A DNA stretch of 64,000 nucleotides from Clostridium sartagoforme (GCF_004794105.1 NZ_SRYR01000001.1:1054001-1118000); one strand, 5' to 3'; positions 33,891-43,302 are shown, counted from the first letter of the stretch. Notes: generated by a model not told the origin, from the letters alone. Translations and numbers: made by a program.

Positions 33891-33993
33891 AAGATACTTC
33901 AGCTAAGTCGAATAGACAGTATCTTGTATGAGATCTAAGGCACTTACATCTTGTTAATATAACAATTATTAATTAAAAGTGCCTTGTTTTTTA
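33891..33993 (+). promoter_or_regulatory. Unassigned structured leader with terminator before the DUF2828 gene
   Basis: A hairpin pairs AAGATACT (33891-33898) with AGTATCTT (33918-33925) around a 19-base loop; then AAGGCACTT (33937-33945) pairs with AAGTGCCTT (33977-33985) around a loop that itself folds (TTGTTAATATAACAA) and is followed by GTTTTTTTA. The terminator ends 15 bases before the next ATG, the layout of a riboswitch or attenuator. It matches none of the aptamer consensuses I know. It could also be a separate small RNA. Confidence 0.55.
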
Positions 33994-34008
33994 TATTTAG
34001 GAGGATTT

Positions 34009-35301
34009 ATGAAGTTATTAAATCAAATAAGAGAGTATTTAATTCAAATTACAAATATAGAAAATGATTATGGTGTAGATGAAGTAGGAGAGATTGAAGA
34101 ATTTATAAATAATTTAATGTATTATAGGAAATGTAATGAAGATGAAATAATCCAAGATTTCTTAGATATATTCTATATAAACACTACTACAAGTATAAAA
34201 CTTTTATTCTTTATTAGGGATAAAAAGGATGGGGTAGGGGAAAGGCGTGTATTTAAAGTAATCATTAGGTACTTAGCTAATGAACATCCATATATTATAG
34301 ATAAGATTATAAACTATATATATAAGTATGGTAGGTGGGATGATTATTTTGCTTTATTTGACACAAAGTTTGAAGATAAGGTTATTAGCATTTTTAAAGA
34401 ACAAATTCAAATTGATTTAGGGTCAAATAATCCATCAACTTTAGGTAAGTGGCTAAAATCGGAAAATGCTTCATCAAAAGAAACAATAATGCTTGCTAAA
34501 AAAACCAGGATTTTACTAGGTTATTCATCTAAGGATTATAGAAAGATTTTAACAATATTAAGGCGTCGAATACGAAACAATCAAATTATCTATAAAGATA
34601 TAAATGAGGTAGATAAATATAAATGCAACATAAAAGATGAACATGCATTTATAAACTTTGATAATAATGCTAATAAAATAGTTAATGATATTCTAAGTTC
34701 TTATTACTACAAAGAAAATACATTAGTTGTAAATGCAATAAAAGAATATGAAAAAGATCTTAATAATACTTATATTAATTTATTAACATTTACGTTGCTT
34801 TTATTTAAAAAATTGAATTTCAACTTTTTTAAAAACTACTATATGTCCTTTAAAAATAATCCTAAATTCAATAAAATATTACAGGAGGATTATAAGAATA
34901 TTTATAATAATATAAAATTAAACTTATCAGAAGTTAATATTAGTTTAGATGAAAGTCTTGATTTACTTTTATTTACATTAATAAAAAAAGATATTAAGAG
35001 AATAGAATCTCCAAAATCTATATTATTTATATATAATGATGATAAAGACTTAGATATTAATAATTATAATGATATTGAAGAAAAATGGATATTAGCTGGT
35101 TATGATATGCCTAAGATTAAGTTGTGGAATCTAAATTCGCTTAAGAATGAATTTGAAATTTACGAAGATGATAAAATAACATATATAAAAGGATTTGAAA
35201 AAGATTTTTGGTATTACTTATTAGAAGGAAAAGAAATAAATAAAACTAAAATATATATAAATAAGTTTAATAAATTAGAATATAATGAAATCAACATATA
35301 A
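34009..35301 (+). CDS. DUF2828/TROVE-like protein with degenerate vWA domain
   Basis: A 430-residue protein. Residues 60-190 match the helical-repeat part of DUF2828 (RDKKDGVGERRVF at 70-82, YGRWDDYFALFD at 107-118, LGKWLKSENASSK at 145-157, DYRKILTILRRRIR at 176-189). This family is related to the TROVE/Ro60 RNA-binding fold and normally ends in a von Willebrand A domain. Here only the last part of that domain is recognisable (AGYDMPKIKLWNLNS, 363-377); the DxSxS metal motif is missing and the FSDMEFD block reads LFIYNDDKD. The start is ATG 34009, after TAGGAGGA. Metal-dependent function is probably lost; RNA binding is possible but unproven. Confidence 0.65.
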   Translation: MKLLNQIREYLIQITNIENDYGVDEVGEIEEFINNLMYYRKCNEDEIIQDFLDIFYINTTTSIKLLFFIRDKKDGVGERRVFKVIIRYLANEHPYIIDKIINYIYKYGRWDDYFALFDTKFEDKVISIFKEQIQIDLGSNNPSTLGKWLKSENASSKETIMLAKKTRILLGYSSKDYRKILTILRRRIRNNQIIYKDINEVDKYKCNIKDEHAFINFDNNANKIVNDILSSYYYKENTLVVNAIKEYEKDLNNTYINLLTFTLLLFKKLNFNFFKNYYMSFKNNPKFNKILQEDYKNIYNNIKLNLSEVNISLDESLDLLLFTLIKKDIKRIESPKSILFIYNDDKDLDINNYNDIEEKWILAGYDMPKIKLWNLNSLKNEFEIYEDDKITYIKGFEKDFWYYLLEGKEINKTKIYINKFNKLEYNEINI

Positions 35302-35384
35302 ATAATGGCAATGTTTAACATTGCTAATGAAATTACTTTACATAATATTTAATACGTACACTATGAAATACTATAAAATAATTT

Positions 35385-35445
35385 CGCTAAATATACATTT
35401 AGCGTATTTCGCTATATTGAATTGTTAGATAAGCTGTGATATAAT
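35385..35445 (+). promoter_or_regulatory. Palindrome and promoter before the recombinase gene
   Basis: A perfect hairpin CGCTAAAT-ATAC-ATTTAGCG (35385-35404), with the octamer TTTCGCTA repeated at 35383 and 35408, sits just upstream of a promoter: TTGAAT (35417-35422), 17-base spacer, extended -10 TGATATAAT (TATAAT 35440-35445). The palindrome could be an operator, possibly bound by the recombinase's own N-terminal domain. Confidence 0.55.
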
Positions 35446-35483
35446 GAAATCAAGGCTTTAGAAGCATTTTGGAGGTATAAAAA

Positions 35484-36857
35484 ATGTCTGAAATACGAAA
35501 TACAACTAATAAATATAAAGATTTCGCTTATAGTGATGATATTACTAAACTGTTAACTGTAGAATTATCTAATAAAGATAAGAAAAAACTACATATTACT
35601 TACTCAAATTATTACAATTTAGGAGTTTCTCGTGGATATGAGTATATTATAGAAGATATATTTAAATTATCTGAAATTCATAAACTAACTACTTCGCAAT
35701 TATCTCTAATATACGATACTGGTGTTAGAAATATTCAAATTTGGCTAAAAGAACTGGGTTTAAATAGATCTATAAAAAAGGCAAAGAAAATAAATAAAAA
35801 GAATTTTCATACTGATATTGAATTCAATTCTGATAAAAATTCAAATTCTAATAATTTAACATTAATAAATAAGTTCGGAATAGAAATTCTTGAATCGAAA
35901 AATTTACCACAGAGCCTTTCGAGTTTTTTAGATTATTTAGAGACTATAAAGGGTAAATCCCCTAATACTATAAAAGCTTATGAAATTGATTTATCATTAT
36001 TCTTTAAATTCTTAAAAGTCTATAAAGGATTAGTTACAGATACCGATTTAGAATTTGAAGAAATTGATATTAAAGATATAAATAATGATTTTATTAGAAA
36101 TATAAAATTGACAGATATTTATGCATTCTTAAGTTTTTCAGAAAAACAACGTGGAAATGGAACTTATGCTAGAGCTCGTAAAGTTGCTGCTTTAAAATCT
36201 TATTTTAAATACTTGCAAGGAAAAGCTAAAATCATAGATGAAAATCCTACTTTCGATTTGGAATCTCCTAAAATAAGTAAAAGGCATCCTATATATTTGA
36301 CTTTAGATGAAAGCATTAATTTACTGAGCTCTTTAGATAAGAAAAGTAAAAATTATCATAGGGATTATTGTATACTAACATTATTTTTGAATTGTGGTAT
36401 GCGATTATCTGAATTATGTGGGATAAGATTAGATAAAATAAAGGGTGATACTTTAACCATCATAGGAAAAGGTAATAAAGAAAGAACCGTATATTTGAAT
36501 GATGCTTGCTTGAAAGCTATAGAAAATTATTTAAAGTTCAGAGATGATTCTAAAGCATTACCTGAGGATAAAGAGTATCTACTACTCTCCTCCCGCTTTA
36601 AACCTATCAATAAAAGAACTGTTGAATTATTAGTAAAGAAACATATTACTAATTCAGGATTAGAAAATGAAAAGTATACTCCTCATAAACTTCGTCATAC
36701 TGCTGCCACCTTACTTTACAAACATGGTAATGTAGATATAAGAAGTTTACAAAGTATATTAGGACACGAAAATATTTCTACTACACAAATTTATACTCAC
36801 GTAGACGAAGAAATATTAAGAGAAGCTGCAAACTCTAATCCATTATCTAAACTATAA
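35484..36857 (+). CDS. Tyrosine recombinase (XerC-like) with an extra N-terminal domain
   Basis: A 457-residue site-specific recombinase. The catalytic domain is complete: Arg307 (CGMRLSE), Lys329 (IGKGNKERT), His401/Arg404 (HKLRH), His428 (GHEN) and the nucleophile Tyr437 (IYTHV). The SAM-like core-binding domain is at about 145-250. Residues 1-140 are additional; 60-95 (TTSQLSLIYDTGVRNIQIWL) resemble a helix-turn-helix. Ordinary XerC/XerD are about 300 residues. No phage genes surround it and the clostridial position beside lexA is chromosomal. Start ATG 35484 with TTGGAGG. Confidence 0.85.
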   Translation: MSEIRNTTNKYKDFAYSDDITKLLTVELSNKDKKKLHITYSNYYNLGVSRGYEYIIEDIFKLSEIHKLTTSQLSLIYDTGVRNIQIWLKELGLNRSIKKAKKINKKNFHTDIEFNSDKNSNSNNLTLINKFGIEILESKNLPQSLSSFLDYLETIKGKSPNTIKAYEIDLSLFFKFLKVYKGLVTDTDLEFEEIDIKDINNDFIRNIKLTDIYAFLSFSEKQRGNGTYARARKVAALKSYFKYLQGKAKIIDENPTFDLESPKISKRHPIYLTLDESINLLSSLDKKSKNYHRDYCILTLFLNCGMRLSELCGIRLDKIKGDTLTIIGKGNKERTVYLNDACLKAIENYLKFRDDSKALPEDKEYLLLSSRFKPINKRTVELLVKKHITNSGLENEKYTPHKLRHTAATLLYKHGNVDIRSLQSILGHENISTTQIYTHVDEEILREAANSNPLSKL

Positions 36858-36883
36858 AAGAGCTGCCTAAGCAGCTCTTTTAT
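36856..36883. terminator. Bidirectional terminator between recombinase and convergent gene
   Basis: AAAAGAGCTGC / GCAGCTCTTTT around CTAA, with A-run on one side and T-run on the other, serving both convergent genes. Confidence 0.85.
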
Positions 36884-36884
36884 C

Positions 36885-37268
36885 TTAATATTTTGTTTTT
36901 AACTTTCTTACACCTGGGAATATCTCTTCAGTTGCTTCGTCAAAATTCTCTTCATCTAATAACTCTAAGTCATCTATATACTCGATATGATCAAAAGCAT
37001 CAATGTATTCTTGACTTTCTTCTCCTTTTAACTCATCAAAAGTATCATTTTCTAACTTATCTAAAGAACCTTCTTCCTTAAGTAAAGCTAACATTTTTTT
37101 ATACTCTTCTTCTAAAAATGCATTTTCTTCAACATTCTTAGCTATATCTTCTATTTTAATAGCTCTTACATCTATTCCTTCTTCTTTTAAGCAATCACCA
37201 CAGTTATCACAAATTCTATTTGGATATATATCACATATATCATCTTCATTAAAATTTCTAATATTCAC
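36885..37268 (-). CDS. Small acidic protein with N-terminal Cys motif, function unknown
   Basis: A 127-residue, very acidic protein that I do not assign. The N-terminus has a cysteine cluster, CDIYPNRICDNCGDCLK, which could bind zinc or iron; the remaining sequence is rich in Glu and Asp and ends in a basic VRKLKTKY. Start is a GTG at 37268-37266 with AGGTGGTG five bases before it. It is divergent from lexA and shares the intergenic region with the SOS box, though the box is much closer to lexA. Confidence 0.65.
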   Translation of the reverse strand: MNIRNFNEDDICDIYPNRICDNCGDCLKEEGIDVRAIKIEDIAKNVEENAFLEEEYKKMLALLKEEGSLDKLENDTFDELKGEESQEYIDAFDHIEYIDDLELLDEENFDEATEEIFPGVRKLKTKY

Positions 37269-37352
37269 TAAAACACCACCTATTAGACATTATTTCATAA
37301 AGCTTATTATATCAAAATTATTTTAAATACGCAAACATATTATCTATTTAAA

Positions 37353-37391
37353 GAACATAAGTTTGATATTTTACTAATACTATGTTATAAT
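37353..37391 (+). promoter_or_regulatory. LexA (SOS) box and promoter of lexA
   Basis: GAACATAAGTTT at 37353-37364 fits the Gram-positive SOS box GAAC-N4-GTTY. It overlaps the -35 TTGATA (37363-37368), which is followed after 17 bases by a perfect TATAAT (37386-37391). LexA bound here would block its own promoter. Confidence 0.82.
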
Positions 37392-37418
37392 TAATTAAAT
37401 AAAGCGAGGTGTTTGATG

Positions 37419-38021
37419 ATGGAATTGAGAGATAAGCAACGAGAAATATATGACTTCTTAAAGGTGTATACAGAAAATAAAGGATACCCACCATCAGTAA
37501 GAGAAATTTGTGAGGCAGTTAATTTAAGATCTACTTCTACTGTCCATGGTCATTTAAAAAGATTAGAAAAAAAAGGATTAATTAAAAGAGATCCTACTAA
37601 GCCAAGAGCTTTAGAAATAATGGAAATGTCCGGTTCAAAAAAAGAGATGTTAAATATACCTATAATAGGGAAAGTTACAGCTGGGGAACCAATATTAGCA
37701 ACTGAAAATATTGAAGACACTTTCCCACTTCCAATAGAATACATAAGTCATAACGAAGAATTATTTATGCTTAAGGTAAGCGGTAATAGTATGATAAATG
37801 TAGGGATAAACGATGGCGACTACGCCATAATCGAGAAAGCTCAAACTGCAAAAAATGGAGATATTGTTGTTGCTTTAATTGAAAATGAAGCCACCATTAA
37901 AACATTTTATAAGGAAAAAGATCATATAAGATTACAGCCAGAAAATGATAGCCTATCTCCTATTATTGTTGAAAATTGCATAATACTTGGTAAATTAGTT
38001 GGTTTATTTAGAGCATATTAA
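37419..38021 (+). CDS. lexA: LexA repressor
   Basis: A 200-residue SOS repressor. Residues 1-65 form the winged-helix DNA-binding domain ([22 protein letters not shown]). The self-cleavage site Ala88-Gly89 lies in VTAGEPILA, and the Ser124 (SGNSM) and Lys161 (EATIKTF) dyad is present. RecA-stimulated cleavage after DNA damage is the family mechanism. I choose ATG 37419, seven bases from GAGGTG; ATG 37416 directly before it is possible. An SOS box overlaps its promoter. Confidence 0.96.
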   Translation: MELRDKQREIYDFLKVYTENKGYPPSVREICEAVNLRSTSTVHGHLKRLEKKGLIKRDPTKPRALEIMEMSGSKKEMLNIPIIGKVTAGEPILATENIEDTFPLPIEYISHNEELFMLKVSGNSMINVGINDGDYAIIEKAQTAKNGDIVVALIENEATIKTFYKEKDHIRLQPENDSLSPIIVENCIILGKLVGLFRAY

Positions 38022-38023
38022 TT

Positions 38024-38066
38024 TATAAGAGTCATACACTAATTATGTATGGCTCTTATTTTTTTA
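38024..38066 (+). terminator. Intrinsic terminator after lexA
   Basis: ATAAGAGTCATACA pairs with TGTATGGCTCTTAT (one G-U) and runs into TTTTTTTAT. Confidence 0.85.
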
Positions 38067-38083
38067 TGAGGAGGGTTTATAAA

Positions 38084-38680
38084 TTGAAAATTTCTATTAT
38101 AAATAAAAGAAATCAATTTACTAATGAATCTAATAAACCTAATGTTACTGATAATGAGGAGTTTGCAGTTATTAATAAAGATAAATCTTCAAGAAATATA
38201 CTGATCTTTAAAGTGATTATAGCAGTAATATATGCTTTTGGATTAGGATATAGCTTATTTTTCTTTGGAGATGACTTTATTAAAGTTGGTGTTAAGTTTG
38301 TGCTATTCTTAATACCATTGTACTATATTATAGATTTGCCATACTCTATCATAAAATCTCTATTATTACCTAAAGTATTTTCTAATGACGAAATTATAAT
38401 TACCTTAAATCCATTAACACTTGACTCAACTATTATTACAAAAAGTGTAGTTTCTAAATCAAGATATATTCTTTCAATATTAATACCATTTATTTTTTTA
38501 ATTGTAGTACCAACTGTATTAAGCTACTTTTTAGAATTTAATTTTTATTTATACCTTATTGCTTCAGCTACTGCTATAATTTCAATGAAAGATTTAATAT
38601 ATCTTTTAAATATTTTAAAACATAACTTTAAAGGTAGTAATATAAAATTAAATTTGAATAATATTATCATTGAAAAATAA
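38084..38680 (+). CDS. Integral membrane protein, function unknown
   Basis: A 198-residue protein with a basic, asparagine-rich cytoplasmic start (KISIINKRNQF) and about four to five hydrophobic helices in two pairs (around residues 44-100 and 125-175). No catalytic motif was seen. The start is taken as TTG 38084, eight bases from GAGGAGGG; a frame start at 38045 would fall inside the lexA terminator. It is transcribed behind lexA but separated by that terminator, so it is probably not a core SOS gene. Confidence 0.7.
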   Translation: MKISIINKRNQFTNESNKPNVTDNEEFAVINKDKSSRNILIFKVIIAVIYAFGLGYSLFFFGDDFIKVGVKFVLFLIPLYYIIDLPYSIIKSLLLPKVFSNDEIIITLNPLTLDSTIITKSVVSKSRYILSILIPFIFLIVVPTVLSYFLEFNFYLYLIASATAIISMKDLIYLLNILKHNFKGSNIKLNLNNIIIEK

Positions 38681-38709
38681 TAGGACTACCATTAGGTAGT
38701 CCTATTTTA
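38678..38709. terminator. Bidirectional terminator at a convergent boundary
   Basis: AAATAGGACTACC / GGTAGTCCTATTT with ATTA loop, flanked by A-rich and T-rich sequence. It serves the membrane protein gene and the minus-strand PLP enzyme. Confidence 0.85.
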
Positions 38710-38710
38710 A

Positions 38711-39991
38711 TTAACTCAAAATATTGTTTAAAGAAATTAATATCCCTATCTTAGCGTGATCAAATGTAAGCCCACCTTGTAGATATGCTATATAAGGTTC
38801 TCTTATTGGAGCATCTGCTGAAAGCTCAATAGATGACCCTTGAATAAAGGCACCAGCAGCCATAATAACTTCATCATTATATCCTGGCATAGCCCAAGGT
38901 TCACATTCTACAAAAGAATCTATAGGTGATCCTTTTTGAATACCCTTACAGAATTTTATTAAATTCTCTTTATTACCAAATTTAATTGCTTGTATTATAT
39001 CACTTCTTTTTTCATTATATTTTGGAAGAACTTCAAATCCAGCAAGCTCCATTATTCTAGAACAGAAAACAGCTCCTTTTACCGCTTCCATAGCTACGTG
39101 TGGAGCTAAGAATAAACCTTGGTAGAACTGTCTCATAACCCCAAAGGTAGAGCCACACTCTCCTCCTATTCCAGGAGTTGTTAATCTATATGAGCTTTGA
39201 GTCACATACTCTTCTTTTCCGGCTATATAGCCACCAGTTGGAGCTATTCCACCACCTATATTCTTTATTAAGGATCCAGCTATTAGGTCTGCTCCCACTT
39301 CAGTAGGCTCCATAGTATCTATAAATTCCCCATAGCAGTTATCTACAAAAACTATAATGTCCTTCCTAATACCTTTAACAAAAGATATTACCTTTTCTAA
39401 ATCAGAAACTAAGAATGAATTTCTCCATCCATATCCTGTACTTCTTTGAATATGTACTAGTTTTATAGTGCTATCTTCCCTTAAGACTTCTTCTATTTTA
39501 TCAAAATCAAAATATCCATCCTTTAAATCTACTTGCTTATAATTTACACCATATTCTTTAAGTGATCCTATATTTTCTTTACCACTTATACCAATTATAT
39601 TATGTAATGTATCGTATGGTGCTCCAGATATACAAGCCATTGTATCTCCTGTTCTTAAGTTCCCCATTAAAGCACAACCAATAGCATGTGTCCCATTTAC
39701 AAAGTGAGGTCTTACTAAAGCACTTTCAGTTTTAAATATTCTTGCATATACTTTATCAAGAGTATCTCTTCCAATATCATCGTATCCATAACCTGATGAA
39801 TTAGTAAAATGTGATTCACTAATCCTTTCTTCTTGAAATGCTTTTAATACTTTTAATTGATTATACTCTCTAATTTCATCATATGTATTAAAAACCTCTT
39901 CTACATCTTTTAAAGCTTTATTGTATAGCTCAAAAGTCTTTTCTGTAAATTTAAATTCTTTAATCATTAATTCTTCAGTTAGATTTAACAT
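38711..39991 (-). CDS. Methionine gamma-lyase family PLP protein (YnbB/aluminium-resistance family)
   Basis: A 426-residue fold-type I PLP enzyme. The segment ending SLIKNIGGGIAPTGGYIAG carries the Schiff-base lysine, and RPHFVNGTHAI and FVDNCYGEF are typical of the family named after B. subtilis YnbB. It is often annotated methionine gamma-lyase or aluminium resistance protein; the true reaction is not established. It lies at the 3' end of the hfq-miaA-mutL-mutS cluster, as ynbB does in bacilli. ATG 39991 has no ribosome site close by; the nearest, GGGAG, is 30 bases upstream with a hairpin between. An ATG at 39967 is an alternative start. Confidence 0.82.
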   Translation of the reverse strand: MLNLTEELMIKEFKFTEKTFELYNKALKDVEEVFNTYDEIREYNQLKVLKAFQEERISESHFTNSSGYGYDDIGRDTLDKVYARIFKTESALVRPHFVNGTHAIGCALMGNLRTGDTMACISGAPYDTLHNIIGISGKENIGSLKEYGVNYKQVDLKDGYFDFDKIEEVLREDSTIKLVHIQRSTGYGWRNSFLVSDLEKVISFVKGIRKDIIVFVDNCYGEFIDTMEPTEVGADLIAGSLIKNIGGGIAPTGGYIAGKEEYVTQSSYRLTTPGIGGECGSTFGVMRQFYQGLFLAPHVAMEAVKGAVFCSRIMELAGFEVLPKYNEKRSDIIQAIKFGNKENLIKFCKGIQKGSPIDSFVECEPWAMPGYNDEVIMAAGAFIQGSSIELSADAPIREPYIAYLQGGLTFDHAKIGILISLNNILS

Positions 39992-40026
39992 AATTTAAGC
40001 CGCATATATAAAATATGCTTTCTCCC
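39992..40026 (-). promoter_or_regulatory. Shine-Dalgarno, hairpin, ATG arrangement on the minus strand
   Basis: Reading the minus strand, GGGAG (complement of 40022-40026) is 30 bases before the ATG at 39991, and a perfect hairpin GCATAT-TTTAT-ATATGC (40002-40018) lies between. Without its 17 bases the gap is 13, the same as at 24893-24926. Confidence 0.45.
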
Positions 40027-40170
40027 TTCTTATTTAAAAAGTATTCAAAATAGGAATGAACTACTTTTTATGTATTATGGCGTTATGGCGTTGTAACACT
40101 ATAACTACACCCTTATAAAAACTATAATAACATATTTACTTATGATTTAAAATATTAGCTTATTATTTTA
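40027..40170 (-). other. Leader region of the YnbB-type gene
   Basis: On the minus strand a hairpin AAAAAGTA-G-TTC / GAA-TACTTTTT (about 40036-40070) with a bulged G is visible. TTATGGCG is repeated twice in tandem on the + strand (40077-40092). No reading frame of note, and no promoter I would commit to. Confidence 0.35.
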
Positions 40171-40197
40171 CAAAAAAAGTAGGCTTAATAGCCTACT
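40171..40197 (-). terminator. Intrinsic terminator of hfq, overlapping its stop codon
   Basis: On the minus strand AGTAGGC-TATTA-GCCTACT is followed by TTTTTTTG. The TAG stop of hfq (40195-40193) is part of the stem. Confidence 0.8.
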
Positions 40198-40426
40198 CTT
40201 CTTCATTAGCAAATAATATTGGTTTAGCTGGAGTTATTGTAGTAATAGCATGCTTGTAAACTAACATTTGTTTTCCATCACTGTCTAAAACTACAGTAAA
40301 ATTATCAAAGCCTTTTACATAACCTTTTAGTTGAAATCCGTTAGTTAAATAAATAATTACTGAAATCCTACTTTTTCTTGCACCATTTAAGAAAATGTCT
40401 TGTAAGTTATTTGGTTGTTTATTCAT
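40193..40426 (-). CDS. hfq: RNA chaperone Hfq
   Basis: A 77-residue Sm-like protein that forms a hexameric ring and helps small RNAs pair with mRNAs. The Sm1 motif ([20 protein letters not shown]) and the Sm2 YKHAITTI motif are both complete, including the KH pair. The start is ATG 40426, preceded by GGAGGTAGCT; a frame start at 40438 overlaps that site. It follows miaA by 24 bases, the classical miaA-hfq order, and is closed by a terminator. Confidence 0.95.
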   Translation of the reverse strand: MNKQPNNLQDIFLNGARKSRISVIIYLTNGFQLKGYVKGFDNFTVVLDSDGKQMLVYKHAITTITPAKPILFANEEE

Positions 40427-40450
40427 AGCTACCTCCATAAATTATAATAC

Positions 40451-41377
40451 CTATTTTTTATAATCCAATAGTATTTTATTAAAAATTTCCTCTTCATTTA
40501 AGTTATCTTTATTAATAAATATAGCTCTTGGATCTCTTCTAAACCAAGTCAATTGTCTTTTAGCATAGTTTCTAGAACCTTTTTTTATCATCTCGACAGC
40601 TTCATCTAAAGTAATTTTATTATCTAAATAATAAAACATTTCTTTATAACCTATACCTTGCATTGACTGCATAGAAGAATTATACCCCATTTCTCTTAGT
40701 TTTATGCATTCTTCTAATAACCCATTTTTCATCATTATATCAACTCGTAAGTTAATCCTATCATATAGAGCTTCCCTATTCATATCTAAAACATAATACT
40801 TAACTTCATAAGGTCCATTATAGATCTCCTCACCAAGATTAAAGGAGCTAAAAGGCTTATTAGTTAATTTATAGACTTCTAATGCTCTAATCACCCTTTT
40901 TCTATTGTTATAATGTATTTCATTATAACTTACTGGATCAACATCTTTTAGCATATTATGAATAAATTCATTTCCTTTTTCTTCAGCTAAACTTTCAAGT
41001 TCATTTCTGTAATTTTCATCTTTATCCGCTTCAGTAAAATTCATTTTACAAGTTAAAGCATTTATATATAGGCCAGTTCCACCTACTAAAATAGGCAGTT
41101 TATTTCTACTTAAAATATCTTCTATAGCCTTATCTGCTTTTTCCTTATAGTCAGCAACTGAAAATGGGTCTCTAGGATCTACAACATCTATCATATGATG
41201 CATAACTCCATCCATTTCATCTTTGCCTATCTTAGCAGAACCTATATCCATATACTTATATATCTGCATTGAGTCAGTAGAGATAATCTCTCCATTTAAT
41301 GCTTTTGCCAGCTTAATGGATAAGCTTGTTTTTCCTACAGCAGTTGGTCCTGCAATAATTAGTAATTTATTATTCAT
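40451..41377 (-). CDS. miaA: tRNA dimethylallyltransferase
   Basis: A 308-residue MiaA, which puts a dimethylallyl group on A37 of tRNAs; MiaB (10604-11938) then methylthiolates it. The P-loop [11 protein letters not shown] is at the N-terminus, [17 protein letters not shown] and [11 protein letters not shown] follow, and QLTWFRRDP lies near the C-terminus. ATG 41377 is preceded by AAAGGAGAAATA; the frame extends to 41395 but that part overlaps the site. Ten bases separate it from mutL. Confidence 0.95.
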   Translation of the reverse strand: MNNKLLIIAGPTAVGKTSLSIKLAKALNGEIISTDSMQIYKYMDIGSAKIGKDEMDGVMHHMIDVVDPRDPFSVADYKEKADKAIEDILSRNKLPILVGGTGLYINALTCKMNFTEADKDENYRNELESLAEEKGNEFIHNMLKDVDPVSYNEIHYNNRKRVIRALEVYKLTNKPFSSFNLGEEIYNGPYEVKYYVLDMNREALYDRINLRVDIMMKNGLLEECIKLREMGYNSSMQSMQGIGYKEMFYYLDNKITLDEAVEMIKKGSRNYAKRQLTWFRRDPRAIFINKDNLNEEEIFNKILLDYKK

Positions 41378-41387
41378 TATTTCTCCT

Positions 41388-43286
41388 TTAAACAATTCTT
41401 CTGAATTTCTTATCTAGCTCGTAATTAGTAAATTTAATTATTACAGGTCTTCCATGTGGACAATGGAAAGGATCATCTATATATCTTAAATCATTTATTA
41501 ATCTTTCCATTTCTATTTCATTTAAATAATCATTAGCCTTAACTGCAGCTTTACAAGCTAAAGTTGCTATCCTATTATATTTAACTTCTGTTGTTTTTCC
41601 GCTTCCTAAGGATTTTATATTATCTAATATATTTATAAATAGATTCCTAGCATCTAATTTTCCAAGAAAATATGGCACTTCCTTAATTGCAATAGTATTT
41701 CCACCAAACTTTTCTATTATAAATCCTGCCTTAATAAATATATCTATATTTTCTTCAAAGTAACAATAATCATCAGTAGTTAAATCTATTAAAGTAGGAA
41801 CTAATAATGTTTGCACTACTATATCACCATCTTCGATATTCTTTAAATATTTTTCAAATAGTATTTTTTCATGGGCCGCATGCTGATCTATTATATATAG
41901 CACTTCATCATATTCAGCCAGTATATAAGTTTTATTAAATTGCCCTATTACTTTTAGGCCAGGAAACTTAGCAATTTTATTAATTTCATTATTTAACGGC
42001 TTTCTATCTTCGTTTATTTGGTTTCTTTCCTCAAAAACTACAGATGGTACTGATTTATTAATATTATTGTTATTATAAACTAAATTACTATTTTTAAGAG
42101 CCTTATATAATTCCTCTTCCTTCTTTATATCATCATAAGAAAGATTATCTAAGTCTTTATTTATGATTGGCTCTTTATATATTTCTTCTTCTCTTGTTAC
42201 TACTTCCATATTAAAAGAGATATTCTCAACTTCATCTCTTTTAATAATTTCTTCACTTTCTTCCTTTTCTTCTTCTGGAATATAAAAATCATTAAAAACT
42301 TCTAGTTTGAATGCCTTATGAACTAAATCAAATATTTTTTTAAAAATTATCCTATCTTCTTTAAATTTAATTTCTGCCTTTGTTGGATGAATATTAACAT
42401 CAACAAACTCAGGATATACTTCTAAAAATAAGACGAAGAAAGGAAATTTATTCACTGTAGCAAAGGATTTAAAGGCATTCTCCACAGCAGCAACAATAGT
42501 TTTATTTTTAATATATCTACCATTAACAAAAATACTTTGATTATTTCTAGATCCCCTTGATATTTCTTCTTTACCTATATATCCATATAGTGATATATCT
42601 TCCTCTTTACTTTCAAAGTAAATTATATTTTCACTAATAGTCTTTCCATATACAGTTCTAATTACATCCTTTAGATTTCCCGTTCCATAAGTATGTAAAA
42701 CCTTTTTATCATTATTATAAAACTTTATTGATATATCTGGGTTAGACAATGCAATTCTATTAATTATATCACCTATTAAAGAACCTTCTCTTGATATTGA
42801 CTTTAAGAACTTCTTTCTTGCAGGTACATTATAAAATAAATCTCTTACCTCCATAATAGTACCTTTATTACATCCTATATCTTTTGTAGATTGAATTGCT
42901 CCACCTTCAATAATTATTTCAGTTCCAAATTCATCTGCTTTAGTTTTACTTTTTAAATTCACCTTAGATATTGCTGCAATAGATGCTAAGGCTTCACCTC
43001 TAAAGCCTAATGTCAAAATAGAATATATATCCTCTACATCTTTTATTTTTGAAGTAGCATGAGGCATAAATGCCTTTTTAATATCATCTTTATGAATTCC
43101 ATTACCATCATCAATAATTCTAATTAAAGAACATCCGCCTTCTTCTATTTCTATAGTGATATTCTTAGCTTCTGCATCTATTGAGTTCTCAACTAACTCC
43201 TTAACAACTGAAGAAGGTCTTTCAACTACTTCTCCAGCTGCAATCTTATTAGAAGTATGTTCATCTAATATATTAATTCTCTTCAT
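41388..43286 (-). CDS. mutL: DNA mismatch repair protein MutL
   Basis: A 632-residue MutL. The GHKL ATPase domain shows [16 protein letters not shown] and [10 protein letters not shown]; the middle segment (about 340-430) is low-complexity linker, and the C-terminal dimerisation domain contains [14 protein letters not shown], the DQHA-x2-E-x4-E type motif of MutL endonucleases, plus CPHGRP at the end. So it is likely a nicking MutL, as expected in bacteria without MutH. Sixteen bases behind mutS with a GGGTGAG site. Confidence 0.95.
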   Translation of the reverse strand: MKRINILDEHTSNKIAAGEVVERPSSVVKELVENSIDAEAKNITIEIEEGGCSLIRIIDDGNGIHKDDIKKAFMPHATSKIKDVEDIYSILTLGFRGEALASIAAISKVNLKSKTKADEFGTEIIIEGGAIQSTKDIGCNKGTIMEVRDLFYNVPARKKFLKSISREGSLIGDIINRIALSNPDISIKFYNNDKKVLHTYGTGNLKDVIRTVYGKTISENIIYFESKEEDISLYGYIGKEEISRGSRNNQSIFVNGRYIKNKTIVAAVENAFKSFATVNKFPFFVLFLEVYPEFVDVNIHPTKAEIKFKEDRIIFKKIFDLVHKAFKLEVFNDFYIPEEEKEESEEIIKRDEVENISFNMEVVTREEEIYKEPIINKDLDNLSYDDIKKEEELYKALKNSNLVYNNNNINKSVPSVVFEERNQINEDRKPLNNEINKIAKFPGLKVIGQFNKTYILAEYDEVLYIIDQHAAHEKILFEKYLKNIEDGDIVVQTLLVPTLIDLTTDDYCYFEENIDIFIKAGFIIEKFGGNTIAIKEVPYFLGKLDARNLFINILDNIKSLGSGKTTEVKYNRIATLACKAAVKANDYLNEIEMERLINDLRYIDDPFHCPHGRPVIIKFTNYELDKKFRRIV

Positions 43287-43302
43287 ATACTCACCCTTTA
43301 AA

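Noticed and set aside
33891-33925. tRNA-like or Y-RNA-like gene
   Set aside because: The hairpin alone does not show a cloverleaf, CCA end or the conserved Y-RNA stem; reported only as an unassigned leader.
35484-36857. Phage or integrative-element integrase
   Set aside because: No phage, mobilisation or attachment-site repeats are visible around it, and it sits in a conserved chromosomal setting next to lexA.
37550-37744. Short antisense reading frames such as this one inside lexA, and similar frames opposite cmk, gltB, gltD, mutS, SNF2 and galE genes
   Set aside because: They overlap clearly coding sequence entirely, lack ribosome sites and show no recognisable protein features.
40077-40092. 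Tandem TTATGGCG repeat as a functional repeat or replication iteron
   Set aside because: Only two units, no further copies nearby, no initiator gene or origin features.
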